From NCBI RefSeq assembly GCF_026966905.1, contig NZ_JAPUBN010000021.1, forward strand, positions 143,993 to 207,992: DNA of 64,000 nt, read 5' to 3'. This DNA is from Marinomonas phaeophyticola (GTDB taxonomy: Bacteria > Pseudomonadota > Gammaproteobacteria > Pseudomonadales > Marinomonadaceae). Position numbers and translations under genes: made by a program. Positions 28,686-37,807 of this stretch are shown here, one piece after another. The notes beneath the pieces are model-generated. The model made no database searches. It had not been told where the DNA came from and saw only the letters and a list, made by a program, of their open reading frames with translations. The stretch's first letter is position 1; each line of letters opens with the position of its first letter.

Positions 28686-30422
28686 TTATGCGTTCTTATT
28701 CATTTTACTTTGTAGTGTTTGTAAGACATCCGCAGATGGAATATCTTCACTCTCGCCAGAACGTCTATGCTTATACTCTAGAGTGCCATTTGCTAGTCCT
28801 TTATCCCCAACCACTATGCGGTGAGGTATGCCAAGCAATTCACAATCGGCAAATTTAACACCAGGGCGCTCTTTTCTGTCATCAAGCAAAACGTCTACAC
28901 CGGCTTTATTTAAGTCCGCATATAATGCATCACAAACCGCACGAACTTCTTCGGATTTATCGTAGTTCATGGCTACGATAGCCACATCATAAGGTGCAAT
29001 AGACTCAGGCCAAACAATGCCTTTATCATCGTAATTTTGTTCAATTGCAGCGGCGACTACACGGGTAACACCAATGCCATAGCACCCCATCCACATAATT
29101 TGGCTTTTACCATTTTCGTCCAAAACACTGGCGTTCATTGACTCAGCATATTGTTGACCTAACTGGAAAATGTGGCCAACTTCAATGCCTCGTTTGATCA
29201 CGATATGGCCTTGGCCATCAGGTGATGGATCACCTTCAACCACATTTCTGATGTCAGCAACCTCAAAGTTAGGACAGTCTTTTGACCAGTTGATACCAAT
29301 ATAATGATAATCGTCTTTATTGGCGCCAGCACAAAAGTCAGAAATTACCGCCGCGGAACGATCTACAATCACTTGAATGCCTTTTTCTTTAAGGCCGATC
29401 GGACCAATAGAGCCTAATCCACAACCGACCGCATTAATAATGTCGCTTTCTTCAGCAAATTCAAATGGTGTAAGTGCGCCAGCCAGTTTTTCCACTTTTA
29501 TTTCATTAATAGAATGATCGCCTCGTAAGACAAGCGCCATGATAGTGGCTTTTCCATTCTCATCTAGGCCTTTAACAAGCATGGTTTTAACGGTTTTTTC
29601 AACAGGAAGTTTTAAGAAATCGGCAACCTGCTGTATGGTTTTACAGTTAGGCGTAAATACTTCTTCCATGTCTTGTGTCGCTGGATCGGCGACGGTTTTT
29701 GCTTCTATGGCTTCGGCTAATTCAATATTAGCGGCAAAGTCAGAAGAGTCGCTGAATGCAATGTCATCTTCACCCGATTCTGCTAATACATGGAACTCAT
29801 GGGAGAATGCACCACCGATACTGCCTGTATCGGCACGAACTGGGCGGTAATCTAATCCAATGCGATCAAATACATTGCAGTAGGCTTGATGCATGACATC
29901 ATAAGTTTCTTGCAATGATCCTTGGTTTGCATGAAAGGAATAGGCGTCTTTCATTAAAAACTCTCGTGAACGCATAACACCGAATCGTGGGCGAACCTCG
30001 TCACGGAATTTTGTCTGGATCTGGAAGAAGTTCAACGGCAGTTGCTTGTAGCTAGTAAGCTCATTTCTCGCTAGGTCTGTTATGACCTCTTCGTGTGTTG
30101 GGCCTAAACAATAGTCCCTGTCGTGCCTGTCTTTTAGTCGCAACAATTCAGGGCCGTATTTCTGCCATCTTCCTGTTTCCATCCATAGTTCCGAAGGCTG
30201 AACACCGGGCATTAAAACTTCAAGAGCGCCTGCGTTTTGCATTTCTTCTCTGACGATTTTTTCTGCTTTACGTAATACTTTTATGCCAGTTGGTAGCCAA
30301 GTGTATAGACCTTTAGATACCTGTCGTATCATGCCAGCTCTAATCATTAATTGATGGCTAACGACAACCGCGTCAGTTGGGGAGTTACGTAATGTTGAAA
30401 ATAAATAATTACTTGCGCGCAT
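28686..30422 (-). CDS. proS: Prolyl-tRNA synthetase
   Basis: Class II aminoacyl-tRNA synthetase, 578 residues, the bacterial type. Motif 1 region near GLYTWLPTG, motif 2 [21 protein letters not shown], the YbaK-like editing insertion (about 240-390, with the [12 protein letters not shown] and DRSA segments) that hydrolyses Ala-tRNA(Pro), motif 3 [10 protein letters not shown] and the anticodon-binding domain at the end. All elements are intact. Confidence 0.95.
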   Translation of the reverse strand: MRASNYLFSTLRNSPTDAVVVSHQLMIRAGMIRQVSKGLYTWLPTGIKVLRKAEKIVREEMQNAGALEVLMPGVQPSELWMETGRWQKYGPELLRLKDRHDRDYCLGPTHEEVITDLARNELTSYKQLPLNFFQIQTKFRDEVRPRFGVMRSREFLMKDAYSFHANQGSLQETYDVMHQAYCNVFDRIGLDYRPVRADTGSIGGAFSHEFHVLAESGEDDIAFSDSSDFAANIELAEAIEAKTVADPATQDMEEVFTPNCKTIQQVADFLKLPVEKTVKTMLVKGLDENGKATIMALVLRGDHSINEIKVEKLAGALTPFEFAEESDIINAVGCGLGSIGPIGLKEKGIQVIVDRSAAVISDFCAGANKDDYHYIGINWSKDCPNFEVADIRNVVEGDPSPDGQGHIVIKRGIEVGHIFQLGQQYAESMNASVLDENGKSQIMWMGCYGIGVTRVVAAAIEQNYDDKGIVWPESIAPYDVAIVAMNYDKSEEVRAVCDALYADLNKAGVDVLLDDRKERPGVKFADCELLGIPHRIVVGDKGLANGTLEYKHRRSGESEDIPSADVLQTLQSKMNKNA

Positions 30423-30470
30423 TGTTAATTCATCTAGTTTGTTAGTGGGATAAGATTATGTAAAGCGATT

Positions 30471-31340
30471 TTAGTTTTTAAATCTGGGCTCGATCAGACC
30501 AGTAGCCGATGTTTCTAACGCAAAAATGCCGCCAGCCTGAGGGTAGGTATCCAGCTCTTCTTCTGAGTGAGCGGCTCTGCATGTTGACACAAAAAGAGTC
30601 TTCATTTGAGGTCCACCAAAAGCAACCATTGTAGGATAAATAGCGGGGATTGGAAATTCCTCTAAAATATCACCCTGTGGGCTGATTTTGACGATTCGTT
30701 GCCCTGCATAAAGTGCGGACCAATAATTTCCATCTGTGTCTACGGCCGCGCCGTCGGGCCTACCAAGGCCTCTAGGGAATTCTATAAAAACCTTTTTGTT
30801 CGAGGCTTTGCCTGTGTCCATGTCATAATCGAAAGTATAAACAACATGGTTTGGTGTATCTGAATAATACATGGTTTTGCCGTCTGGAGAGAATGCTAGG
30901 CCGTTTGATGTCCAAGCAGATTGATCCAAAACAGTATGGTCACCATTCGAAAACTGATGCAGTGCACCTTTAAACGCATCTTTGGGAGAATACATGGTGC
31001 CAGCTAAAAAACGCCCATTAAAGTCACAGCGACCATCATTGAAACGGGTGGTCTGTCTATCGTAGTTAGCGATCCAGTAAGGCATAAGCTCACTGTTAAA
31101 ATCTGTAAAAGTATATACCCCAGAACGAAATGCAGCGATAAATCCGCCGGATTCAGTGAGAGAGAAACAGCCTATTTCTTCATCAAATTGACGCGTTTCT
31201 AGCGTGTCTGTAGACAGATTGAAGCGACATAATTGAAACGAGTCAATGTCAACATAATACAGAGTATCTGTTTTTTCGTCCCATCGAGGGCATTCTGCAA
31301 GTTTTGCTTGAGCGTCAATCAAACACTGTACGTTAGGCAT
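30471..31340 (-). CDS. SMP-30/gluconolactonase family sugar lactonase
   Basis: 289-residue six-bladed beta-propeller. The metal ligands of the family are visible: E16 (LAECPRW), N101 (RFNDGRCD), N146 (SNGLAFSPDG) and D196 (GRPDGAAVD). It probably opens a sugar lactone such as arabino- or gluconolactone. It is a single gene with no sugar dehydrogenase beside it, so the substrate is open. It lies 48 bases upstream of the proS start on the same strand. Confidence 0.85.
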   Translation of the reverse strand: MPNVQCLIDAQAKLAECPRWDEKTDTLYYVDIDSFQLCRFNLSTDTLETRQFDEEIGCFSLTESGGFIAAFRSGVYTFTDFNSELMPYWIANYDRQTTRFNDGRCDFNGRFLAGTMYSPKDAFKGALHQFSNGDHTVLDQSAWTSNGLAFSPDGKTMYYSDTPNHVVYTFDYDMDTGKASNKKVFIEFPRGLGRPDGAAVDTDGNYWSALYAGQRIVKISPQGDILEEFPIPAIYPTMVAFGGPQMKTLFVSTCRAAHSEEELDTYPQAGGIFALETSATGLIEPRFKN

Positions 31341-31682
31341 GAACTCTCCATAAAAACTGAATTAGGTATATCGGTATAATAGTGCTTAGGATTTGGTTAA
31401 TTGTAAATGTTTGAGCTTGGCTTTGCATTGAATATGGCGAAGTAAGCGTAAATATTTGCATTTTAATGGTATTAGCCCTGTCACCGGAAAACCCTGTTTG
31501 ATATTATTTTGCGTGTTTTTTGATCGTTTGTGTCAAAGTGCAGATTTTGTAGGTTGGAGTTAGTTGGCAGGTCTTTTGCTATATAATTTTATGCAGTAGG
31601 TTATTTGCTCCTGTTACAAATGAAAAGAGCAAATAATGATACTTTTAAATACAAAAGAATAGGCTACATACGGAAGGCAATT
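31341..31682. other. Divergent intergenic region
   Basis: 342 bases between the lactonase gene and the gene at 31683. TATAAT at 31582-31587, about 95 bases before that gene, is a possible -10 on the plus strand with a weak -35 (TTAGTT, 16 bases upstream). Nothing else is recognisable. Confidence 0.4.
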
Positions 31683-33260
31683 ATGGTGAGCATACGTAGA
31701 AAAAAGAAAGCCATTAGCAAGGTTGTAAAACTATTAAACTTGGCAACTTCTTCTAATTCAAGTGAGTCAAAAATGGCATTACGCCACGCTGAGTCTGTGA
31801 TTCATCAGAACGCCTTGAAAAAATATGAAATCCCTCAATCCATGTTGTGTGATGTGAATACTCTGTTTAGAGTCAATTGGAGTCTGCCGTCTAGGGCTTT
31901 TTCTACAGAATCAGAGCCCCAGAAGCCTAAAGTGACAGAGTCTTTTTCTACAAGGCGTTTTAGTGAGAAACCTGTAGACACAAATAGATCCTATGCGAAT
32001 AGCAAAACCATTCTTGATGATTATTGTGAAGCAAATGAATCTAAAGACAAAGGTGTGGATGATAAGGCGACTTTTGGAAGCGATTTGAATGCCACTGCTG
32101 ACAGATCTACTGACTTCAAACCCAATACGAAAAAATCACAGGAAAACGTTTCGACCATGAATTACGCGGCAGATAATGTTATTAATGCGGCAAACGCTTT
32201 CCGTCCTGATGCTGTTGCTTTCACTGATAGGTTACGAGGGCAGTATGCTTCTAGTAACCCTGATATGCCCTTCGAAGAAGATAAATATTGGAATAAAATA
32301 TACACGCAATTGGCGGACTTTAATGAAGCCGATGTCCAATCCAAATTGGATGCTCTTGCATTACAGCAAAAATTAGCGGAAGAGTCATTAAAAGAAAAGC
32401 GCAATGAACGATTGCTAACAGAGCAAGAAGAACAAGCAGAAAGAAGTGAAAGAGCAAAAATTGAACGTAGCTTTGAAGAGGCTATTGAGAAAGCGTTTCA
32501 ATTGCGGGCTCAGTCCTATGAAGCGTGGGAGAAACGTCGCTCAGACATTCGTATGCATTGTTTGCGAGAAGAGCGCGATGCCTTAGCTGGCTTTGAGGAG
32601 TTAGTTGAAGATTATAATAAAATTACCTCGGATTATCAGCGTCATATACAGCTAAAGGAGGAGTATCGTGCTGCGAAAATTATGCATGAGCTAAGGAAAC
32701 AGTTATCGAATGCTGTTAAACAAGGCGAAGAAGGGCGCACTTCTTTTGATAGCGTTATTGATATTATGGCCAGTAATGATTTGTCTTTGAGAGATTTGGA
32801 GTTTTCAGATATTAAAAGCAAAAGTTTGTTTATCAAGCTGTTAGAAAGAGAGACGGCCAAAATAGACGATATTGATGCCCGCGAAAACTATACGGATGAT
32901 ATGTTAACTAAGTTTTTAACATCAACTGTCGGTGTTAAGGCACAACAGAAAGTTGTCAATCCGCTCCTTAAAATTGAAGAGTTATTGGCTTCTGCTAGTG
33001 TGAGTAGTCAGTTTGAAGCGCAAAAAAGCTTGGATCAAATTTTCCACTTAATGTCGTCAAATGGTATTAGTATAAAAGATGTGAACCTAGCGGTGATTTC
33101 TAAATATTCTGTCTTCGTGAGATTGCTCAATTGGGAAGCTGAACAGATCGTTTCCATTACTGAGCGCGAGCGTTTTACGGCGGGCGTGCTAGAAAATTAT
33201 GTTGCCTTATCCATTGATGCTGGTGACGCGAAAAAACCCGCGGCAAAGAAAACGGTTTAA
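31683..33260 (+). CDS. Unknown protein with three DUF2786-like units and a coiled coil
   Basis: 525 residues from ATG 31683 (GGAAGG upstream). I do not recognise the protein as a whole. The N terminus (about 8-55) looks like DUF2786: a basic helix, a KLLNLATSSN turn, then ALRHAESVIHQNAL. An acidic, Ser/Thr-rich, low-order segment (about 70-200) follows, then a highly charged helical or coiled-coil stretch (about 215-350). The C-terminal part carries two units that align without gaps over about 58 residues: SFDSVIDIMASNDLSLRD... and SLDQIFHLMSSNGISIKD.... The latter is preceded by KIEELLASAS, again like DUF2786. There is no signal peptide, so it is cytosolic. Single gene with its own terminator. 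The function is unknown. Confidence 0.7.
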   Translation: MVSIRRKKKAISKVVKLLNLATSSNSSESKMALRHAESVIHQNALKKYEIPQSMLCDVNTLFRVNWSLPSRAFSTESEPQKPKVTESFSTRRFSEKPVDTNRSYANSKTILDDYCEANESKDKGVDDKATFGSDLNATADRSTDFKPNTKKSQENVSTMNYAADNVINAANAFRPDAVAFTDRLRGQYASSNPDMPFEEDKYWNKIYTQLADFNEADVQSKLDALALQQKLAEESLKEKRNERLLTEQEEQAERSERAKIERSFEEAIEKAFQLRAQSYEAWEKRRSDIRMHCLREERDALAGFEELVEDYNKITSDYQRHIQLKEEYRAAKIMHELRKQLSNAVKQGEEGRTSFDSVIDIMASNDLSLRDLEFSDIKSKSLFIKLLERETAKIDDIDARENYTDDMLTKFLTSTVGVKAQQKVVNPLLKIEELLASASVSSQFEAQKSLDQIFHLMSSNGISIKDVNLAVISKYSVFVRLLNWEAEQIVSITERERFTAGVLENYVALSIDAGDAKKPAAKKTV

Positions 33261-33310
33261 AATGCTCCACTGTTGATGTATTACTCAGTGAGCAGGAAAT
33301 AAGTAAATAG

Positions 33311-33345
33311 AAAAAGGCTCAATCGATTGTGATTGAGCCTTTTTT
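33311..33345. terminator. Terminator after the DUF2786-like gene
   Basis: 14-bp stem AAAAAGGCTCAATC with GATTGAGCCTTTTT, T run following; strong rho-independent form, usable in both directions. Confidence 0.9.
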
Positions 33346-33456
33346 ATTAGGCATAACTTCTTCAGACTATCAAACTAAGACGTTTATGGGTTGATAGAAA
33401 TATAAACTTATCGCTCTATTTCATATAAAAGAGACGGAAATGAGTGAGGTTAGATG

Positions 33457-33508
33457 GATTCAAGCACTACTCTACAATCGGTACAACAAGTTGAGTAGTG
33501 CTTGAATC
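33457..33508. repeat. 16-bp perfect inverted repeat, 20-base loop
   Basis: 33457-33472 pairs perfectly with 33493-33508. It lies between the terminator above and the stop of the convergent flavoprotein gene, with no T run on either side. It could be a transcript-end stabiliser or the footprint of a mobile element. Confidence 0.7.
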
Positions 33509-33536
33509 TAGACGGTTTAAACCCCAAGGTCAGGTT

Positions 33537-35675
33537 TTATTTTCCTCGTCCCCAGCGATGGAATTTCTCAACATACGTCATTAATTTGTGAGGTACATGA
33601 GCACGTTTCCATTCCCCCGCTGCGTATTTATTGGCTTCAGCCATGGTTGGGTAGATATGAATAGTACCAAGCACCTTGTTTAAGCCAAGGTTATATTTCA
33701 TGGCTTGTACATACTCGGCAATCAGGTCTCCAGCGTGGCTACCAACGATGGTAACTCCTAAGATCTTGTCTTTGCCTGGAATCGTAAGCACTTTAACAAA
33801 ACCAGCCGTGTTGCGATCCGCTATGGCTCTATCTAGCTCTTCAATTTCAAATTTAACCACTTCATAAGGGATGCCTTGTGCTTTCGCTTCATCTTCGCTT
33901 AACCCGACTCGCGCAACCTCTGGATCAGTAAAGGTGGCCCATGGAATGACTCGATAATCGACGGTGAATTGTTTGAATTTACCAAATAACGCATTGACGG
34001 CGGCAAACCATGCTTGGTGAGCGGCAGTATGAGTGAATTGATACGAGCCAATAACATCTCCGACACCGTAGATGTTTGGAATATTGGTTCTTAAGTAATC
34101 ATCAACCACAAGGGCGCCACGTTCATTAATTTCTACGCCAATCTCTTCTAAACCAATACCGCGCACATTAGGCGTGCGGCCTACCGCGATGAGAAGCGTG
34201 TCAAATGGGACAAGGGTTTCTCCATTGTCGTGGGTGCAGCGTAAAAACTGTTCACCTTCTTTGACTACGACCTCTTCAGCCGCATGCCCCGTAAGCAGTT
34301 GAACACCTTCGTTAATGAAATTATCTGATACCCACTTGGCGGCATCTTCGTCTTCACGAGGCATGATTCTTGGACCACGTTCTATTTGTGTTACTTTAGC
34401 TCCTAGCCTAGCGAAAGACTGAGTTAGCTCACTACCTATAGGGCCACCACCAAGTACAATCAATCTACCTGGGTTTTCAGTGAGTCCCCAAATTGTGTCG
34501 CTGGTGTGGTAGTTAACTTGGTCAAGTCCCTTGATATTAGGGATAAATGGTCTGGCTCCTGTAGCAATCACAATATTTTTTGTTGTGAGGATTTTTCCAT
34601 CAACTTCAATTTCATAGGGAGAGATAACGCGAGCGTCTCCTGTGATGCATTCCACACCTAAGTCCGTGTAGCGTTCAATAGAGTCATGAGGTTCAACCTC
34701 TTTAATCACTTTGTGGACACCTTGAAAAACCGCTTTAAAGTCAACATTCGGTTCTACGTTAGATATGCCTAATTTAGCGGCATTACGCATATCATGTGCA
34801 GTATGAGCAGCACGAATTAACGCTTTACTAGGAACACAGCCTGTATTTAAACAGTCACCACCCATTTTATGGCGTTCGATAAGGCCGACTTTTGCTTTAA
34901 CAACCGCGGCGATGTAAGAGCTAACAAGCCCACCAGCCCCCGCGCCAATGACCAGCATGTTGTAATCAAATGATTGAGGTTTTTTAAACTGCTTTAAACT
35001 TTTTTGTGATTTAACCATAGCGATAATTTTCTTTGCAATGAGGGGGAAAATACCGAGTAAAACAAAGGAGAGAATGAGACCCGGAGATAAAATACCTTGT
35101 AAGCTGTCGATTTGTGCCAGCTGTGTACCTGCATTAACAAATACCGCTGTACCGGCCAGCATACCAATTTGACTAATCCAGTAGAAGCTCCAGGTTTTAA
35201 TGGGCGTTAATCCCATTAGCAGATTAATTAAAAAGAAAGGAAAGGCTGGTACCAATCGTAAGGTAAAGAGGTACAGGGCCCCATCTTTCGCCATGCCCTT
35301 ATTAAACGCTTTCAAGTTTTGACCAAACTTCGCTTGCACTGACTCTCTGAATAGGTAACGAGAAACCAAAAAGGCAAGTGTTGCCCCCATTGAGCTTGCA
35401 AAAGATACGATCAATAACCCTTGAAATAACCCGAATAGAGCGCCAGCCGCTAAAGTTAATATGACCGCTCCTGGTAAAGAAAGGGCCGTTATGAGGACAT
35501 ATCCAATAAAGAAAACGCCAGTAACTAAGAAGGGTTGCGCCGCTTTGAGTTCAGCAAATGATGATTGTTGTTCTTTTAAAGAGGCCAAGCTTAAATAAGT
35601 ATGTAAGTCATAAGTGAAAAACAAAGCGACCACGATAGCAACAATAGCTAAAATAATGATTTTAGATGTTTTCAT
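33537..35675 (-). CDS. Fusion: TVP38/TMEM64 membrane domain plus FAD disulfide oxidoreductase
   Basis: 712 residues in two parts. Residues 1-225 are a VTT (TVP38/TMEM64, DedA-like) membrane domain with five to six helices, including the family segment AAGALFGLFQGLLIVSFASSMGATLAFLVSRY. Residues 237-712 are a dihydrolipoyl dehydrogenase/mercuric reductase-like flavoprotein: FAD motif VIGAGAGG (243-250), redox pair C275-C280 in GGDCLNTGCVPSK, NAD motif VLGGGPIGSE, second FAD site GVGDV and a C-terminal H-P-T...E segment (HIYPTMAEA) that supplies the active base. The flavoprotein half is intact. Such fusions occur in marine gammaproteobacteria; the substrate is unknown, but a membrane-bound thiol/disulfide or metal reductase role is possible. 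Confidence 0.88.
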   Translation of the reverse strand: MKTSKIIILAIVAIVVALFFTYDLHTYLSLASLKEQQSSFAELKAAQPFLVTGVFFIGYVLITALSLPGAVILTLAAGALFGLFQGLLIVSFASSMGATLAFLVSRYLFRESVQAKFGQNLKAFNKGMAKDGALYLFTLRLVPAFPFFLINLLMGLTPIKTWSFYWISQIGMLAGTAVFVNAGTQLAQIDSLQGILSPGLILSFVLLGIFPLIAKKIIAMVKSQKSLKQFKKPQSFDYNMLVIGAGAGGLVSSYIAAVVKAKVGLIERHKMGGDCLNTGCVPSKALIRAAHTAHDMRNAAKLGISNVEPNVDFKAVFQGVHKVIKEVEPHDSIERYTDLGVECITGDARVISPYEIEVDGKILTTKNIVIATGARPFIPNIKGLDQVNYHTSDTIWGLTENPGRLIVLGGGPIGSELTQSFARLGAKVTQIERGPRIMPREDEDAAKWVSDNFINEGVQLLTGHAAEEVVVKEGEQFLRCTHDNGETLVPFDTLLIAVGRTPNVRGIGLEEIGVEINERGALVVDDYLRTNIPNIYGVGDVIGSYQFTHTAAHQAWFAAVNALFGKFKQFTVDYRVIPWATFTDPEVARVGLSEDEAKAQGIPYEVVKFEIEELDRAIADRNTAGFVKVLTIPGKDKILGVTIVGSHAGDLIAEYVQAMKYNLGLNKVLGTIHIYPTMAEANKYAAGEWKRAHVPHKLMTYVEKFHRWGRGK

Positions 35676-35839
35676 GGGCGCTCTCCATAGATTTCTGCTT
35701 ATTGAGAGGGGTAATCTTGATCATAGTGGTTTTAAATTCTCTTAAATGCGATGTGTATTGAATAGGACATATCTCCATAAATTTAGTTCAGTAAGTTATT
35801 GAAAAACTTTATAGAAACGTATTTGTTCAGTATTTTGTC

Positions 35840-35875
35840 TAATTATTGTTCGGAATCAGAAAAAAACAATAATTA
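35840..35875. promoter_or_regulatory. AT-rich inverted repeat upstream of hpf
   Basis: TAATTATTGTT (35840-35850) and AACAATAATTA (35865-35875) are perfect 11-bp inverted arms, 14 bases apart, in the 315-base divergent gap before hpf. Possible operator or cruciform. No other clear site is seen in 35676-35990. Confidence 0.4.
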
Positions 35876-35990
35876 AGGTTGAATTTTTGGTGATTAGGCC
35901 ATAAGTTTTAATTAGGTTAAATAAAAAAGAGAGGTAATGGTACGTATATTTAAAATATCGTTTTGTAAATTGAATAAGGAATAATTATCT

Positions 35991-36389
35991 ATGTATACTC
36001 TTAATATTAGTGGTCATCACGTAAAGTCTGGAGATGCAACACAGGCAATAGTGAAAGAAAAAATGGATCATCTTCAACGTATTAATAATCAGATAACCAC
36101 GATCAATGTTATTTTGAATTCTGAAAAACATGCAACAAATGAAGTAATTGCAGAGGCGAGTGTTCATATTCCTGGCCATGATTTATTTGCAACAGCCAAA
36201 ACCGACAAACAGTTGTCTGTGGCACTAGATATGCTGGTTAGCAAACTAGAGAAACAACTGGTAAAACATAAACCCCGTCACCCTTCTGGACGAGTACATC
36301 ATGTGAATGCCAAAGATGTAGAGAGTTCTGTTGAGAAGGAATATCAAGCAGAGTTCAACGAATTAGTTGAACGAGAGGTTATTAACTAG
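35991..36389 (+). CDS. hpf: Ribosome hibernation-promoting factor
   Basis: 132 residues of the HPF/YfiA (ribosomal subunit interface) family: starts YTLNISGHHVKSGDA, with EKMDHLQRI and the KTDKQLSVALDMLVSKLEKQLVKHK helix that lies along the 30S mRNA channel. Longer than the 95-residue short form of HPF because of a 30-residue acidic tail, but without the C-terminal dimerisation domain of the long form. Unlike in many gammaproteobacteria it is not next to rpoN. Confidence 0.9.
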   Translation: MYTLNISGHHVKSGDATQAIVKEKMDHLQRINNQITTINVILNSEKHATNEVIAEASVHIPGHDLFATAKTDKQLSVALDMLVSKLEKQLVKHKPRHPSGRVHHVNAKDVESSVEKEYQAEFNELVEREVIN

Positions 36390-36397
36390 ATTTCTTT

Positions 36398-36432
36398 AAA
36401 GCAAGGCTCGACATCTTGGGCCTTGCTTTTTT
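36398..36432 (+). terminator. hpf terminator
   Basis: 10-bp stem AAAGCAAGGC with GCCTTGCTTT, followed by T run, 9 bases after the hpf stop; also faces the convergent patatin gene. Confidence 0.85.
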
Positions 36433-36442
36433 CGTTACTTAT

Positions 36443-37627
36443 TCACTTTAAAAACGCCAGTATTTTATCTTTTTCCCACATAGCGTCTTGTTGACCTAAC
36501 TCAATGAGCTCTTGGCAATATTCAGGTGTAAACAGCAAATAACTAGCTGCGGAATTACCTGATGAATCATTGTTATTCCCTGTTATATTAAGTAAAAAAC
36601 GAATGCTCTTAGGTAATGTACTTATGTGCTTATCCGCAATTTCATCAATCGCTTGCGATGGAGAAATGATCAGCGAGTCAATATGCTTTATTTTAGGCAC
36701 TTCAACATCATCCTCAACATAAGAAAGAATAGTATTTATGTATTCTAGTTGTTGAATGTCCCCCTCGAGATTGTCAATAAAAGCACTATTTAGTAATTGT
36801 CCAGTAATTTGCCCCATAGAGGGGGATGTTGGTGTTTCAGGAGAGTCTGTCCATGATTTTGGGTTACGATTTCCGCTTACACCAATCACCATAATTTTAT
36901 TGGCTCCTAGTTGGATTGCTGGACTAATAGGTGACCTTTGTCTCATTGCGCCATCACCATAGAAGTGTTGTCCAATCTTTTGTGCGGGAAAAATTGTGGG
37001 TATTGCGCTTGAAGCGAGTAGATGAGCAAAATCAATTTTCGATGCCTTGCCATTTCGACGAAATCCAGACCATTCTTTTATACTTTTGTTTCCTTCGAAG
37101 AAGGTTGTGGTTTCCCCTGTTGTATAGCTCATGCAGGTTATAGCGAGAGCGTGTAGCTCTTTTTCGCTAATGGCGTCTTCAATTTGATTGAGTGGTAAAA
37201 AACGCTGGAGCAATTTTTCTAGTGGCGCATTATTAAGCAACGAAACGATTTGTTCATCACTGTTGTTTTTTATCATTGATGAAAACACTTTTGATGCTGA
37301 CGAAAACAGCTCAGTACTTTTGGTTTCATAGACATTATCTGGAGTTAAGTGTCGCCAAATATAATTGAGTCGACTGACCGCTTTTGTAAAATCATGGGCA
37401 TTGGTCGCCAACATACAGGCATTTAGTGCGCCTGCAGACGTACCACATAGAATAGGGAAGGGGAGCTTGCTGCCTTTAGGTAGCATTTTCCCGATGGCGG
37501 ATAAAACACCCACTTGATAGGCTGCTCGAGCACCACCACCGGACAAAATTAAAGCATGAGTATCTGCTTTAGGCTGAGATGGAGGTTGATCGTTACTCAT
37601 TATGTTGTTCTTTATTTGCTCAAACAT
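36443..37627 (-). CDS. Patatin-like phospholipase
   Basis: 394 residues. Oxyanion loop SGGGARAAYQVGVL (29-42), nucleophile S64 in GTSAG and the aspartate of the Ser-Asp dyad in GDGAMRQRSP. It should hydrolyse acyl esters of phospholipids. The ATG at 37627 has AAGG 6 bases upstream; an in-frame ATG at 37600 is the alternative start. No signal peptide, so it is a cytosolic or inner-membrane-surface enzyme. The C-terminal 130 residues are not conserved to my eye. Confidence 0.88.
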   Translation of the reverse strand: MFEQIKNNIMSNDQPPSQPKADTHALILSGGGARAAYQVGVLSAIGKMLPKGSKLPFPILCGTSAGALNACMLATNAHDFTKAVSRLNYIWRHLTPDNVYETKSTELFSSASKVFSSMIKNNSDEQIVSLLNNAPLEKLLQRFLPLNQIEDAISEKELHALAITCMSYTTGETTTFFEGNKSIKEWSGFRRNGKASKIDFAHLLASSAIPTIFPAQKIGQHFYGDGAMRQRSPISPAIQLGANKIMVIGVSGNRNPKSWTDSPETPTSPSMGQITGQLLNSAFIDNLEGDIQQLEYINTILSYVEDDVEVPKIKHIDSLIISPSQAIDEIADKHISTLPKSIRFLLNITGNNNDSSGNSAASYLLFTPEYCQELIELGQQDAMWEKDKILAFLK

Positions 37628-37807
37628 GACTGACCTTGTTTACTGTACTTGAGGAACATTTTAAATATAGTTGTTTAATTACTGGCATTAAAAGACATTT
37701 TATTGATATAACTATAGGTAATGTTGATTTCAATAATTATATTACTCATGAAGAATGAACTTAGATCATACAGATAGGATCTAAAGTATTACAAGAAGAG
37801 ATAAACG

